Below the pieces are notes generated by a model. That model made no database searches, had not been told where the DNA came from, and saw only the letters and a list, made by a program, of their open reading frames with translations. From assembly GCA_024234575.1 (NCBI GenBank), contig JACKOB010000003.1:372001-436000 (forward strand): 64,000 bases of DNA. The letters run 5' to 3'. This document shows, in pieces, positions 34,509 to 42,829 of this stretch. Origin of the DNA: Hahellaceae bacterium. Its GTDB lineage: Bacteria > Pseudomonadota > Gammaproteobacteria > Pseudomonadales > Oleiphilaceae. The position numbers and the translations under genes are program-made. How positions within the stretch are numbered: position 1 is the stretch's first letter; each line of letters opens with the position of its first letter.

Positions 34509-36926
34509 CTACCGAAAGTCACTATCTCCCCCCATTATCCACCAGCGATCTTTTAATCTTAAGGCGTGGTCAGGGTTGTTAATGCTGCATCCAGGTATCA
34601 CTACTTCGGTTTCGCGCACTTCTGCAGTGCTCTCACCTAGCCAATTTAATACTGAGGGCGTAGCCCAAGCGAAAAGATAGCGGCAGTGGAAGTCCGCCGT
34701 AATTTTTCGTGCCGCCTGCACGATGTAGCTCATCGCCTCTTTACTGCCGATAGCGTCGAGAAGCTCCATACTTGAGTCTGAATGCTTTTTTAGCACCAGC
34801 AAGCCCAGTGGAACCTGGGGTTCCATTTCTTCGGTTTCGTAAACCAGGAACAATAGATAATCTGCGCCTGGTTTATCTAAATAGCGATGTTTCACCCAGT
34901 CGCGGTTACGAACTCCCATGCCGACTTCGTGGGCATCTTCTGCCATGTCGTACCAAAGATCGTCTATAAGGTGCAACCTGTCTTGATTTTGGTGTGTGAG
35001 TCGTTCAAAAACCAGTGGTGTCTCTGGGTGTTTTAGAGGTTCCCATCTGGGCTCCAGAATTTTATCCACCAGGCAGTAGATACCCCTAACAACGCCAACC
35101 TTGCAGGCGCGATCATTGGGAAATCCAAAAGCGAGGGAATAGGGCAAACCGGCGCCAACTCTTGGCGTCAGGTAGTGTTGTGAAGCCAAAAAGAATGGTC
35201 CCTTTTTGCCTAGTACACCACGTACTTCTTTGGCCACCATCACATCTCCCATCTGTACCAGTTCTTCGGCTTTTCCAAAGATCAGGCCGGGGCGCGGTAT
35301 GCCTCCACTAAAGGCAACCGGCTGTCCGTTTTCCAGCACTACTGAGCCTGGTGTTTCGGCAAATCGATATTTCCAGCGCCAGGTTGCCGGTGGTATTGAA
35401 TGGCCGAAAACGTTTTCGAAAAGTTGTAATAAAGCTTTTTCAGGCACCTCGCTCGCACTTACGGTCTGCCATCTGGATGTTTTTACAGCGTGCGAGCTAT
35501 CACCACTGCTGTGAGACAATGTCGCATTAATCGTGCTTGTGTGTTCATCGGTCGGTAGTTGCCACCGGTGAGGCAGGTAGACAAAGCCACGTTCTTTATT
35601 AGGCTGGCTAACATGCAGTGTTACCGCTGGGTCAGCTTCATCGTGTAAGAAAATTCCACGGTCGCAAAACAAAAGGACGCCAATATAGTAGGTACCTTTT
35701 AGCAAGGGTATGTTATCTAAAACTATCTGAATACGACCGTTACCCTGGTCGTCGATGATTGGGCTCACGCCATCAACCCAGCTACCGCAGCTGGTGATCA
35801 GTTGTCCGCCTGCGCTATGTATTGCCAGCGCTACCTGAGGTGTTTCGTCTTCGAGTGCGCTCTGAAACTCTATATCGAGCAATAGTGAGCTTGAGCGGCT
35901 GACAATATCTAACATTTTTCCTGATTTGCCATCAGCGGTGGCAGTAATTCGCGTAAGTCGAGCACCACTGCCTGATTTTGCCAGTGCAGCAGCTGGTTGT
36001 TCATCAGTGGGCGTGTCACTTTCGGTTGATTCGTTTTCACTGGTGGCGTTGTCTAAACGTTCGAAAGTATCGGCGGGCTCAGCAGGCGTAGCTGTTTTTT
36101 CTGGAAGAGCAATGTCCGCGTCATCAGTTTTTGCGGCAGAATTGCTATCAAGCCGATCAAGAAAGCTCTGGTATGCCGGTATCACTTTGTCAGGGCTGCC
36201 CGAGGCTTTAATTTCGCCTTTTTCTAACCAGATTGCGCGTGTACAAAGCACCTCGACCTGATAGAGAGAGTGGGAGCAAAAAAGAATGGTCTTACCTTCA
36301 TCGCGCATTTTCATGATGCGCTCAAAAGAGCGTCGGGCAAAGTCACCGTCACCTACGGATAAAGCTTCATCAATTACGAGGATATCTGGCTCAACACTAA
36401 TGGCTACCGAAAATGCCAAACGTACATACATGCCGCTTGAATAGGTCGTTACAGGTTGATCAATAAACGGACGCACGCCTGAAAAATCGATGATATCTTC
36501 AAGTTTTGCATCAATCTCTTTTTGCCCAATGCCCATCACGGTAGCAGAAAGGTAGATGTTTTCCCGGCCGGTAAATTGTGGATTAAAGCCAGCGCCGAGT
36601 TCGAGCAGGGCGGCAATACGCCCGTTAATTTGTAACTCGCCGGAGGTAGGGGTTAATGTGCCGCAGATAAGTTGTAGCAGTGTTGATTTACCGGCGCCAT
36701 TTCGGCCTACAACACCAAGCACCTCGCCTTTGGGTAGTTCGAAGCTGACATTCTTGAGCGCGGCGTACTCTTCAAAATAGTTTCGCTTCCCACGAAAGAT
36801 CATTTGCTTAAGGCGATCTGATGGCGCTTTGTATAGGTGGTAAATCTTGCTCAGGTTCGTTGCCTGCATGGCCATCTCAGGTGTCACTTGCAATTCTGGT
36901 AGGTTGTTTTCGGCTTCAGAGGACAT
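34509..36926 (-). CDS. wzt: Wzt-like O-polysaccharide ABC ATPase fused to a GNAT-like acyltransferase domain
   Basis: 805 residues in three parts. 1-270: ATPase of the Wzt/KpsT group, with Walker A GRNGAGKST, signature YSSGMYVRLAFS and Walker B ILVIDEAL. About 325-470: beta-sandwich like the Wzt C-terminal glycan-end-recognising domain (SLLLDIEFQSALEDETPQVALAI). About 490-790: a block resembling GNAT acetyltransferases (FENVFGHSIPPATWRWKYRF, QMGDVMVAKEVRGVLGKKGPFF, a split-GNAT layout). A low-complexity linker (270-325) joins parts one and two. ATG 36926 with AAGGGG is preferred over a TTG two codons earlier; it overlaps wzm by 11 bases. The fusion is unusual; canonical Wzt is ~400-430 residues. 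ATPase role is firm, the acyltransferase role inferred. Confidence 0.85.
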   Translation of the reverse strand: MSSEAENNLPELQVTPEMAMQATNLSKIYHLYKAPSDRLKQMIFRGKRNYFEEYAALKNVSFELPKGEVLGVVGRNGAGKSTLLQLICGTLTPTSGELQINGRIAALLELGAGFNPQFTGRENIYLSATVMGIGQKEIDAKLEDIIDFSGVRPFIDQPVTTYSSGMYVRLAFSVAISVEPDILVIDEALSVGDGDFARRSFERIMKMRDEGKTILFCSHSLYQVEVLCTRAIWLEKGEIKASGSPDKVIPAYQSFLDRLDSNSAAKTDDADIALPEKTATPAEPADTFERLDNATSENESTESDTPTDEQPAAALAKSGSGARLTRITATADGKSGKMLDIVSRSSSLLLDIEFQSALEDETPQVALAIHSAGGQLITSCGSWVDGVSPIIDDQGNGRIQIVLDNIPLLKGTYYIGVLLFCDRGIFLHDEADPAVTLHVSQPNKERGFVYLPHRWQLPTDEHTSTINATLSHSSGDSSHAVKTSRWQTVSASEVPEKALLQLFENVFGHSIPPATWRWKYRFAETPGSVVLENGQPVAFSGGIPRPGLIFGKAEELVQMGDVMVAKEVRGVLGKKGPFFLASQHYLTPRVGAGLPYSLAFGFPNDRACKVGVVRGIYCLVDKILEPRWEPLKHPETPLVFERLTHQNQDRLHLIDDLWYDMAEDAHEVGMGVRNRDWVKHRYLDKPGADYLLFLVYETEEMEPQVPLGLLVLKKHSDSSMELLDAIGSKEAMSYIVQAARKITADFHCRYLFAWATPSVLNWLGESTAEVRETEVVIPGCSINNPDHALRLKDRWWIMGGDSDFR

Positions 36927-37734
36927 CAGCAAACCCCTTGCGTGTTTTATGGAAACAGGCCGCTCCCAAGATTGCGACGGCTGAAGACACGATCAGGTAG
37001 ACGCCGAGTGCTTCAAAATCTGGCCAGTTTGCATCCAGCACAACAGCCCTGGTTGAGTCGATAATCAGTGCCAGCGGATTGAGAAGCATGTAGTCCTGAA
37101 TAAAATCCGGTAGGGCCGTGATCGGATAAAAAATAGGGGACAGAAACATCAAAGGGGTGAGGATCAGCCCAACGACATGCCCTAAATCACGGAGATACAC
37201 ACCAAGCGAAGAGAGTAGCCAGCCGATGCCCAATAACATGGGGACGAAAGCTATGCCTATCAGGGGTAGTGCAGATAAGTGAATAGTGAGCTGTCCCCGT
37301 GTAAGCCAGGACGCCGCGATCAGCACTAATAAACTTAGAAAGGCGAAGAATGCGGAAGCACTTAGGCTAACCCAGGGTAGAATGGACAGCGGAAATATGA
37401 CTTTTTTCACCATATTAGGCTGTTCCGAAATAAGTGTAGGCGCACGGCCGACCACTTCACTAAAAAGTGTAAATATCAATAAACCAGAGAATAACTGCAA
37501 GGCAAATTCTGCGTCTGTGTCACTGGCGCTACCAGGCCACTTGGCTTTGAGCACTGAGCGGAAGACAAAGGTATAAACCGCCAGCATGGCAATGGGAGTC
37601 AAAATTGCCCAGCTTAAACCAAGCCATGATCCCTGAAATTTTGTTCTTACCTCACGCTTCACCAGCTGGTAGAGAAGCCCTTTATATTTAACTGGCAGAA
37701 AGTATTCTCGAATCAGCCATCTGGCTTTGTGCAT
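36916..37734 (-). CDS. wzm: Wzm-like O-polysaccharide ABC transporter permease
   Basis: Membrane half of the ABC-2-type exporter of undecaprenyl-linked polysaccharide. Six hydrophobic helices; typical start LLYQLVKREVRTKFQGSWLGLSWAILTPIAMLAVYTFVF and the LSPIFYPITALPDF signature near the C terminus. ATG 37734 has GAGG upstream, preferred to a TTG at 37755. 272 residues. Pairs with the Wzt fusion; the PIG-L gene lies 132 bases upstream on the same strand. Confidence 0.92.
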   Translation of the reverse strand: MHKARWLIREYFLPVKYKGLLYQLVKREVRTKFQGSWLGLSWAILTPIAMLAVYTFVFRSVLKAKWPGSASDTDAEFALQLFSGLLIFTLFSEVVGRAPTLISEQPNMVKKVIFPLSILPWVSLSASAFFAFLSLLVLIAASWLTRGQLTIHLSALPLIGIAFVPMLLGIGWLLSSLGVYLRDLGHVVGLILTPLMFLSPIFYPITALPDFIQDYMLLNPLALIIDSTRAVVLDANWPDFEALGVYLIVSSAVAILGAACFHKTRKGFADVL

Positions 37735-37866
37735 ATTGACCTCGTAGATAGTCAAAAGTAAGGCCCAAAAATGGGGGCGTTACAGTACCATTTAGGTAGT
37801 TTTCTGGCAATTGGCAAACTTTTGTGATGGCGTATGGCGCACACACTATATTTACTGATTAGTTGA

Positions 37867-38778
37867 TTATTTAGGGGCGTGGCCAGTCAATTTTTGTTTA
37901 ATGTAACGCAAAGGGCGCGTGACTCGCCAAGAGGTAGAGTTTAGGATTTCTTCTATTGCTCTTCGCAATTCTTGGATCTCCTCGTTTAGTTGATCTGCGA
38001 TGGCTGTTTGCTCATTCGGATGACCTGCGTCGTTATTGTTTTCCGGCTGGCATGGCATATCGCCCAAATAGCTTTGGAAGATTGAGGTCATATACGATTG
38101 CAAAGGTTCTGTGGCTGATGCAAACCTTAGAAAACCCTCGGCTGCTTTAACATTTTCACTTAATGTGTAGGTTCTGGCTTGGTCAAGTGATTCAATAATG
38201 CCGATGTAATTGTTCTCTGATATTTGGCTTGTATATGTCGCCATTAAACCATGTTTGCATTCAATAACACTTGATGTGTCAATGAGCATGTTTATAGGTG
38301 ACTGAACGGAAATGTCGTAGGCAAATATAGCGCCTTTAAAGGCATCTAAACGGCGCAATGCTTCCCAAACCAAAAGTGCTGTTGCCCGATGGTCCGGATG
38401 CAATTCTAATGGCGATGGAAAAAAGACGGCTAGTGGTGCGAAGTTGCTAACCATATCGCAGATTTTGCATATCAGTTCGTCTTTAAGGTGTAGTCCTCGG
38501 TCTGGCTCTTGGAGAAATACCGCCTTGGCATTTAGTTTTTTTGTGACCGCTTCTGCTTCTTTTCGACGAGTCGAAACCAGGCCGTCCACGGGATCTTTGG
38601 CTCCTAATGCGCCATCAGTCATAAATACCAAGGTAATATCAATACCCTGCTGCCTGGCCAGAAGCAATGTACCGCCCATCCCAAAACTTTCATCATCTGC
38701 GTGTGGAACAAATACCAGCCAAGGGCCTTCTGGTAAAGGGCTGCATTGATAGGGGATAAGCTCACTTTCTGATTTCAT
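37867..38778 (-). CDS. PIG-L (LmbE)-family deacetylase
   Basis: Zinc-dependent N-deacetylase acting on N-acetyl sugars. The zinc motif is intact: H26 with D28/D29 (PHADDES), and HPDH at 127-130. The last ~60 residues add a short coiled coil (DQLNEEIQELRRAIEEIL) and the motif STSWRVTRPLRYIKQKL, the basic tail found at the ends of many surface-glycan glycosyltransferases, which suggests membrane or complex association. First gene of the PIG-L, wzm, wzt run. Substrate unknown. Confidence 0.87.
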   Translation of the reverse strand: MKSESELIPYQCSPLPEGPWLVFVPHADDESFGMGGTLLLARQQGIDITLVFMTDGALGAKDPVDGLVSTRRKEAEAVTKKLNAKAVFLQEPDRGLHLKDELICKICDMVSNFAPLAVFFPSPLELHPDHRATALLVWEALRRLDAFKGAIFAYDISVQSPINMLIDTSSVIECKHGLMATYTSQISENNYIGIIESLDQARTYTLSENVKAAEGFLRFASATEPLQSYMTSIFQSYLGDMPCQPENNNDAGHPNEQTAIADQLNEEIQELRRAIEEILNSTSWRVTRPLRYIKQKLTGHAPK

Positions 38779-39014
38779 ACTGATTAAAGACCGCCGTGTT
38801 TTAGGTGCAGATTAAACTGCTCGCTATTATATGGTGAAACGGCTGGATCGGCCAAAGCTTGTTGTAAAAACACTTTCTGACAACACGATATTGCGAAATC
38901 GTTAGAATACCTGGGGCTGGTGGTTTGCCTTTGTCTTATATGTTTGCAATGCGTTGTGCCTAAATGCCTCAAAGGGTAATATACGTCCCATTTTTATTTA
39001 GGAATTATCCGTTA

Positions 39015-39030
39015 ATCCTGTTTTCAGGAT
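39015..39030 (+). promoter_or_regulatory. Hairpin just upstream of a ribosome binding site
   Basis: ATCCTG, TTTT, CAGGAT form a 6-bp hairpin whose 3' side ends two bases before the GGAG that serves the next gene at 39040. It may affect access to the start. The 261-base divergent gap otherwise shows nothing clear. Confidence 0.35.
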
Positions 39031-39039
39031 AGGAGTTGT

Positions 39040-40416
39040 ATGTCTGCACAGAATCCACGAGTGAGCGTCATCGTCCGCACGAAAGACAGGCTTGAATCTT
39101 TGCAGGCGTGCCTGGATTCAGTTGCTCAGCAGGATTATCAGCCGCTTCAGGTAGTTGTTGTAAATGATGGCGGTGCAGATGTAGCCCAGGTGGTTGCAGC
39201 GTTTCAGTCTCAGATCGAAGTTTGTTTGGTTCAGCTACCAGTCAATAAAGGTCGTACACGCGCAGCAAATCATGGTTTAGAGTCTGCGAGTGGCGATTAT
39301 ATTTGTTTTCTGGATGACGATGATTACTGGTTGCCAAGTCACCTGTCATGTTTGGTTTCAAATCTACTCGCTGTGTCTGATATACCGCTGAGCCAGCGTG
39401 GATTTCCTGATTGTGCGATTCATGCCGCGACCAAGGCGGTGAGTGTTGATGGTAATGGAAGAGAAAGTGACATTAAAGTTACCTTCGCAAAGTTTGATCG
39501 AGACTATTTAAGGTATAACAATTTTTTACCAATCTTGAGTGTGCTGTTCAGTAGAAGCATCGTCGATGAAGGTGTGAGATTTGACGAGTCATTTGATCTC
39601 TTTGAAGATTGGGATTTCTGGTTACAGGTTAGTCATCGATTGCCGTTTTTGTCTGTGTCAGACGTCACCTCGGTTTACCGAATTCACAGTCAGGCATCCG
39701 GTGTACATCAATCAGACAGAGTGGCAGATGCTTATCAGCAAATTTATCGTAAATGGTTAATTGACTGTGCTCCGGAAGCTTTGTTTCAGTTGCTTTACCA
39801 TACTCATCGTTGGCACGACGAGAGTATTGCGCAATTGCAGCAGGACAACCAAAGCAGGCTTGATAGTATTGGCAAGCAACATGCCCATGCTTTATCTATC
39901 ATTGAGAATAGAGATAAACAATTGGCCGAAGCCAATATTGAATTAGCACGTGTTGCTGAAGAATATAAGCATTGCATTCAGACTATTGAGGAAAAAGACC
40001 AGGCCCAGGCGCAACTTCTTACTGAGTATAATCATGCGCTTAGCGTTGTTAACGAAAAAGACCGTGCAACCTCAGAGCTACTTAAAGATTACCAGCATGC
40101 CATTAGTGTGATTGAAGAAAAAGATAAAGCGACTTCGCAGCTATTGGAGGAATACAATCATGCGATAGAGGTTATCCAGCAAAAAGATAAGGCAGCCGAG
40201 CAGTTAGTCTCCGAATATAACTATGCGATACTCATAATCGAGCAAAAAGATCGGGAAGCCGCTGGTAAAGAAAAAACTATTTTAGAATTGTCTGATAATT
40301 TGGCCTGCATGGCAGAAGAGTTGGCTGGTTTACGACAGGAAATCGAAGTATTAAGAGATAAAGTTAAACGCCCCTTTACGACCATAGCCAAGAGAGTTCT
40401 GGGACGCGAGCAATAA
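39040..40416 (+). CDS. Family 2 glycosyltransferase with tandem coiled-coil repeats
   Basis: Residues 1-~240: GT-A transferase (VSVIVRTKDRLESLQACLDSV, VVVVNDGG, DxD in FLDDDDYWLP, and EDWDFWLQVS). Residues ~265-450: a long coiled coil that includes five tandem 21-residue repeats (308-412), each close to EYNHAIxVIEEKDKATSQLLE, i.e. three heptads. The C terminus VKRPFTTIAKRVLG is a basic tail. Coiled coils in such enzymes can act as molecular rulers or scaffolds for chain-length control (as in WbdD), which is a possible role here. Followed after nine bases by a small ORF. Confidence 0.87.
   Translation: MSAQNPRVSVIVRTKDRLESLQACLDSVAQQDYQPLQVVVVNDGGADVAQVVAAFQSQIEVCLVQLPVNKGRTRAANHGLESASGDYICFLDDDDYWLPSHLSCLVSNLLAVSDIPLSQRGFPDCAIHAATKAVSVDGNGRESDIKVTFAKFDRDYLRYNNFLPILSVLFSRSIVDEGVRFDESFDLFEDWDFWLQVSHRLPFLSVSDVTSVYRIHSQASGVHQSDRVADAYQQIYRKWLIDCAPEALFQLLYHTHRWHDESIAQLQQDNQSRLDSIGKQHAHALSIIENRDKQLAEANIELARVAEEYKHCIQTIEEKDQAQAQLLTEYNHALSVVNEKDRATSELLKDYQHAISVIEEKDKATSQLLEEYNHAIEVIQQKDKAAEQLVSEYNYAILIIEQKDREAAGKEKTILELSDNLACMAEELAGLRQEIEVLRDKVKRPFTTIAKRVLGREQ
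39961..40275 (+). repeat. Five tandem 63-bp in-frame repeats
   Basis: Units start at 39961, 40024, 40087, 40150 and 40213, each exactly 63 bases and coding for 21 residues; the first and last are the most diverged. Such repeats can gain or lose units by slippage or recombination and would alter the coiled-coil length without shifting the frame. Confidence 0.8.
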
Positions 40417-40425
40417 TAGGGAAGT

Positions 40426-40581
40426 ATGATGAATAATTCAGCAGTTGTTGCTACCGGTAGCGACATGAGGCAAATACAATTGAAGACCTATACAGCGCAT
40501 CACCTGCAAGTGCTTGAAATCACTGCGATGCCATTGCGAAACTTGTCGCAACTAAAAAGGAATGGAGGCCTGGTTTGGTGA
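40426..40581 (+). CDS. Small hypothetical protein (51 residues)
   Basis: Starts ATG ATG with GGGAAG just upstream, nine bases after the glycosyltransferase stop, and ends in TGA that overlaps the proposed GTG start of the next gene by four bases (GTGA). The tight packing suggests a translated coupling ORF. The product (ending LSQLKRNGGLVW) has no recognisable domain, no membrane segment and could be a leader peptide or a remnant of a larger gene. Confidence 0.5.
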   Translation: MMNNSAVVATGSDMRQIQLKTYTAHHLQVLEITAMPLRNLSQLKRNGGLVW

Positions 40582-42767
40582 GCAGAAAAGTAGATGTCAT
40601 TGTCCCCGTATACAGAGGGCTTGAAGAAACTCGTGAGTGCATAGAGTCAGCTTTAAGCACATTATCACCAGATCTTTCGCAGCTGATTGTTATCAACGAC
40701 TATTCACCAGACGTCGAGGTAACCGAATATTTGCGAGAAAGAGTAAAAACCGGCGGTTTTCAGTTGCTGGAAAACAGTGAAAACCTGGGCTTTGTTGCGA
40801 CCGTTAATAAAGGGATGTCGTTGCATCCAGAAAACGATGTTTTACTTCTCAATAGTGATGTAGAAGTTGCCAATGATTGGTTAGAACGAATTATTGCCAG
40901 TGCCTACAGCGATGCAAGAATAGGCTCTGTCACACCGTTTGCCAATAACGCTACCATCTGCAGCTTTCCTAATTTTTGTGAAGACAACGCGCTGTTTGAA
41001 GGTTTTAGTGTTGCAGAATTAGATAATATTTGTGCGGCGGCGAACCCTGCAATGAGTGTAGAAGACGTACCAACGGGCGTCGGGTTTTGTATGTTTATTA
41101 AACGGGACTGCTTGAATAAGGTCGGTCTGTTTGATGTGGAAACTTTTGGCAAGGGTTACGGCGAAGAAAACGATTGGTGCCAGCGCGCGATTAAGTCGGG
41201 TTGGCGCAATGTGCATGTCATGAATGTTTTTGCTTTCCATAAAGGCGGGGTTAGTTTTGCCGATGAGCAGGACCCCAGAAAAGATAAAGCATTGGAGTTG
41301 CTAGACAAGCTGCATCCCAATTATCAGCGTGATGTGCACCATTTTATTGCGAAAGATCCTGCCAAGCCCTATCGCATAAACTTTCTGCTATCCCTGATTG
41401 CCCAGGATAAGCGACCTAAGGTGCTGTCCATAGATCATGGCTTGGGGGGCGGGGTTGTTCAACATGTAGAAGAGCTGGCCAGCTACCTTGACCCGCAAGC
41501 CTATATTTTAAGGCTACACCCCTGCGGCGAAGGGCTGGTCAAATTGTCTTTTTCTCTTAAGACAAACATTAAGGATGCCTTGGTTTTTAATATTGCCAAG
41601 CAGTTTGATGAGTTTGTTTTGCTGTGTAAGTTTCTTGGTATAGGGCATGTACATTTTCATCACACCATGGGCTTGCCTACGCGCCTTTGGGGGCTGCCGC
41701 GTGATCTGGATTGTACATACGATGTAACCATACACGATTATTATCATGTTAATGGCAATCCGACCCAAACCAATAAACAGGCACGTTACTGTGGTGATGA
41801 TGCCGCTTGCGATGAACTCTGTGCGGAGCATTACCCCATTCCGGTAACTGCTGATGTCTGGCGCGATAACCAACGCCAATTATTACAGCAGGCGAGCAGA
41901 GTTATTTTCCCTTCTTACGACACCAGAGACCGGTTTGTAAAATATTTCCCTTTAAAAAATGATGTTGTTGCCTGGCACCCAGATTCTGATTACAACGGCA
42001 TTGTGCCTGCGCCTCAATTTAAATATCCCCGCCGAACAAACCCTAAACAAAAATTGCGTGTTTTAATCCTTGGCGCCATTAGCCGGGAAAAAGGTGCCGA
42101 CTTGTTAGAGAAAGTGGCCGAGAGTTTAAAGGCTGAGGCGGTAGAGTTTCATTTGCTAGGCTATGCGTATCGCCCGCTGTCTGCGGATGTGATTACCCAT
42201 GGCCCTTATCAACTTGATGAAGTTCAGGCAAAAATTGCGGCGATCGCCCCTGATATTATGTGGTTCCCAGCGCAATGGCCAGAAACATACAGCTACACGC
42301 TAAGTATTGCCTTTGCCGCAGGCCTACCGGTTGTGGTACCTGATATCGGTGCGTTTGCAGAACGTGTCGCAGGGCGTAAGGAAAGTATCACTAAGCCTTG
42401 GGATTGTTCTGTTGAGGCGTGGAAAACTTTTTGGTGCGCACAGATCAAGAGTGAAAAGCTTGAATCCAATGTAGCCACGGACGCTGTCGATGGAAACGTT
42501 GAGTTCTACAAAAATGTCTATTGTAAAGAGTCATGGAAGCGCGATCGCGAGGGTGAGATTTCTTTAGACAAAGTAAAAAGCTGGCTCGCGTCTGATGTTC
42601 GCAACGAAACGGTGCTTGGCCGAAGAGAACTCGTGCTAAGGCGCTTATGGCGCATGAGAGAACATGCCATTTTTGGTAAAATAGCCTCGCTGATACCCTT
42701 TAAGATTCAGAGGTATATCAAACGGCGTTTATCTTCGAAGCCGATACATGAAGTGGTAAGAAAGTAA
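40578..42767 (+). CDS. Bifunctional glycosyltransferase, GT2 plus GT4-like domains
   Basis: About 729 residues. N-terminal GT2 domain (VDVIVPVYRGLEETRECIESAL; LLNSDVEVANDWLERI; rhamnosyltransferase-like GFCMFIKRDCLNKVGLFD), then a GT-B-type domain from ~280 (IDHGLGGGVVQHVEELASYLDP at the start, LRVLILGAISREKGADLLEKVAESL, PAQWPETYSYTLSIAFAAGLPVVVPDIGAFAERV). GTG 40578 has GGAGG nine bases upstream; TTG 40575 is the alternative. Two active sites in one chain would add two successive sugars of the repeat. Ends in a basic tail. Confidence 0.88.
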   Translation: MSRKVDVIVPVYRGLEETRECIESALSTLSPDLSQLIVINDYSPDVEVTEYLRERVKTGGFQLLENSENLGFVATVNKGMSLHPENDVLLLNSDVEVANDWLERIIASAYSDARIGSVTPFANNATICSFPNFCEDNALFEGFSVAELDNICAAANPAMSVEDVPTGVGFCMFIKRDCLNKVGLFDVETFGKGYGEENDWCQRAIKSGWRNVHVMNVFAFHKGGVSFADEQDPRKDKALELLDKLHPNYQRDVHHFIAKDPAKPYRINFLLSLIAQDKRPKVLSIDHGLGGGVVQHVEELASYLDPQAYILRLHPCGEGLVKLSFSLKTNIKDALVFNIAKQFDEFVLLCKFLGIGHVHFHHTMGLPTRLWGLPRDLDCTYDVTIHDYYHVNGNPTQTNKQARYCGDDAACDELCAEHYPIPVTADVWRDNQRQLLQQASRVIFPSYDTRDRFVKYFPLKNDVVAWHPDSDYNGIVPAPQFKYPRRTNPKQKLRVLILGAISREKGADLLEKVAESLKAEAVEFHLLGYAYRPLSADVITHGPYQLDEVQAKIAAIAPDIMWFPAQWPETYSYTLSIAFAAGLPVVVPDIGAFAERVAGRKESITKPWDCSVEAWKTFWCAQIKSEKLESNVATDAVDGNVEFYKNVYCKESWKRDREGEISLDKVKSWLASDVRNETVLGRRELVLRRLWRMREHAIFGKIASLIPFKIQRYIKRRLSSKPIHEVVRK

Positions 42768-42829
42768 ATAATGGGCTCGCAGTCAAGACATTTTAGGTTA
42801 TTCATGGATATCTTATTTAAGGAAATGAA

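Noticed and set aside
39961..40275. 63-bp repeats considered as a CRISPR array
   Set aside because: Units are contiguous, in frame and coding for a coiled coil.
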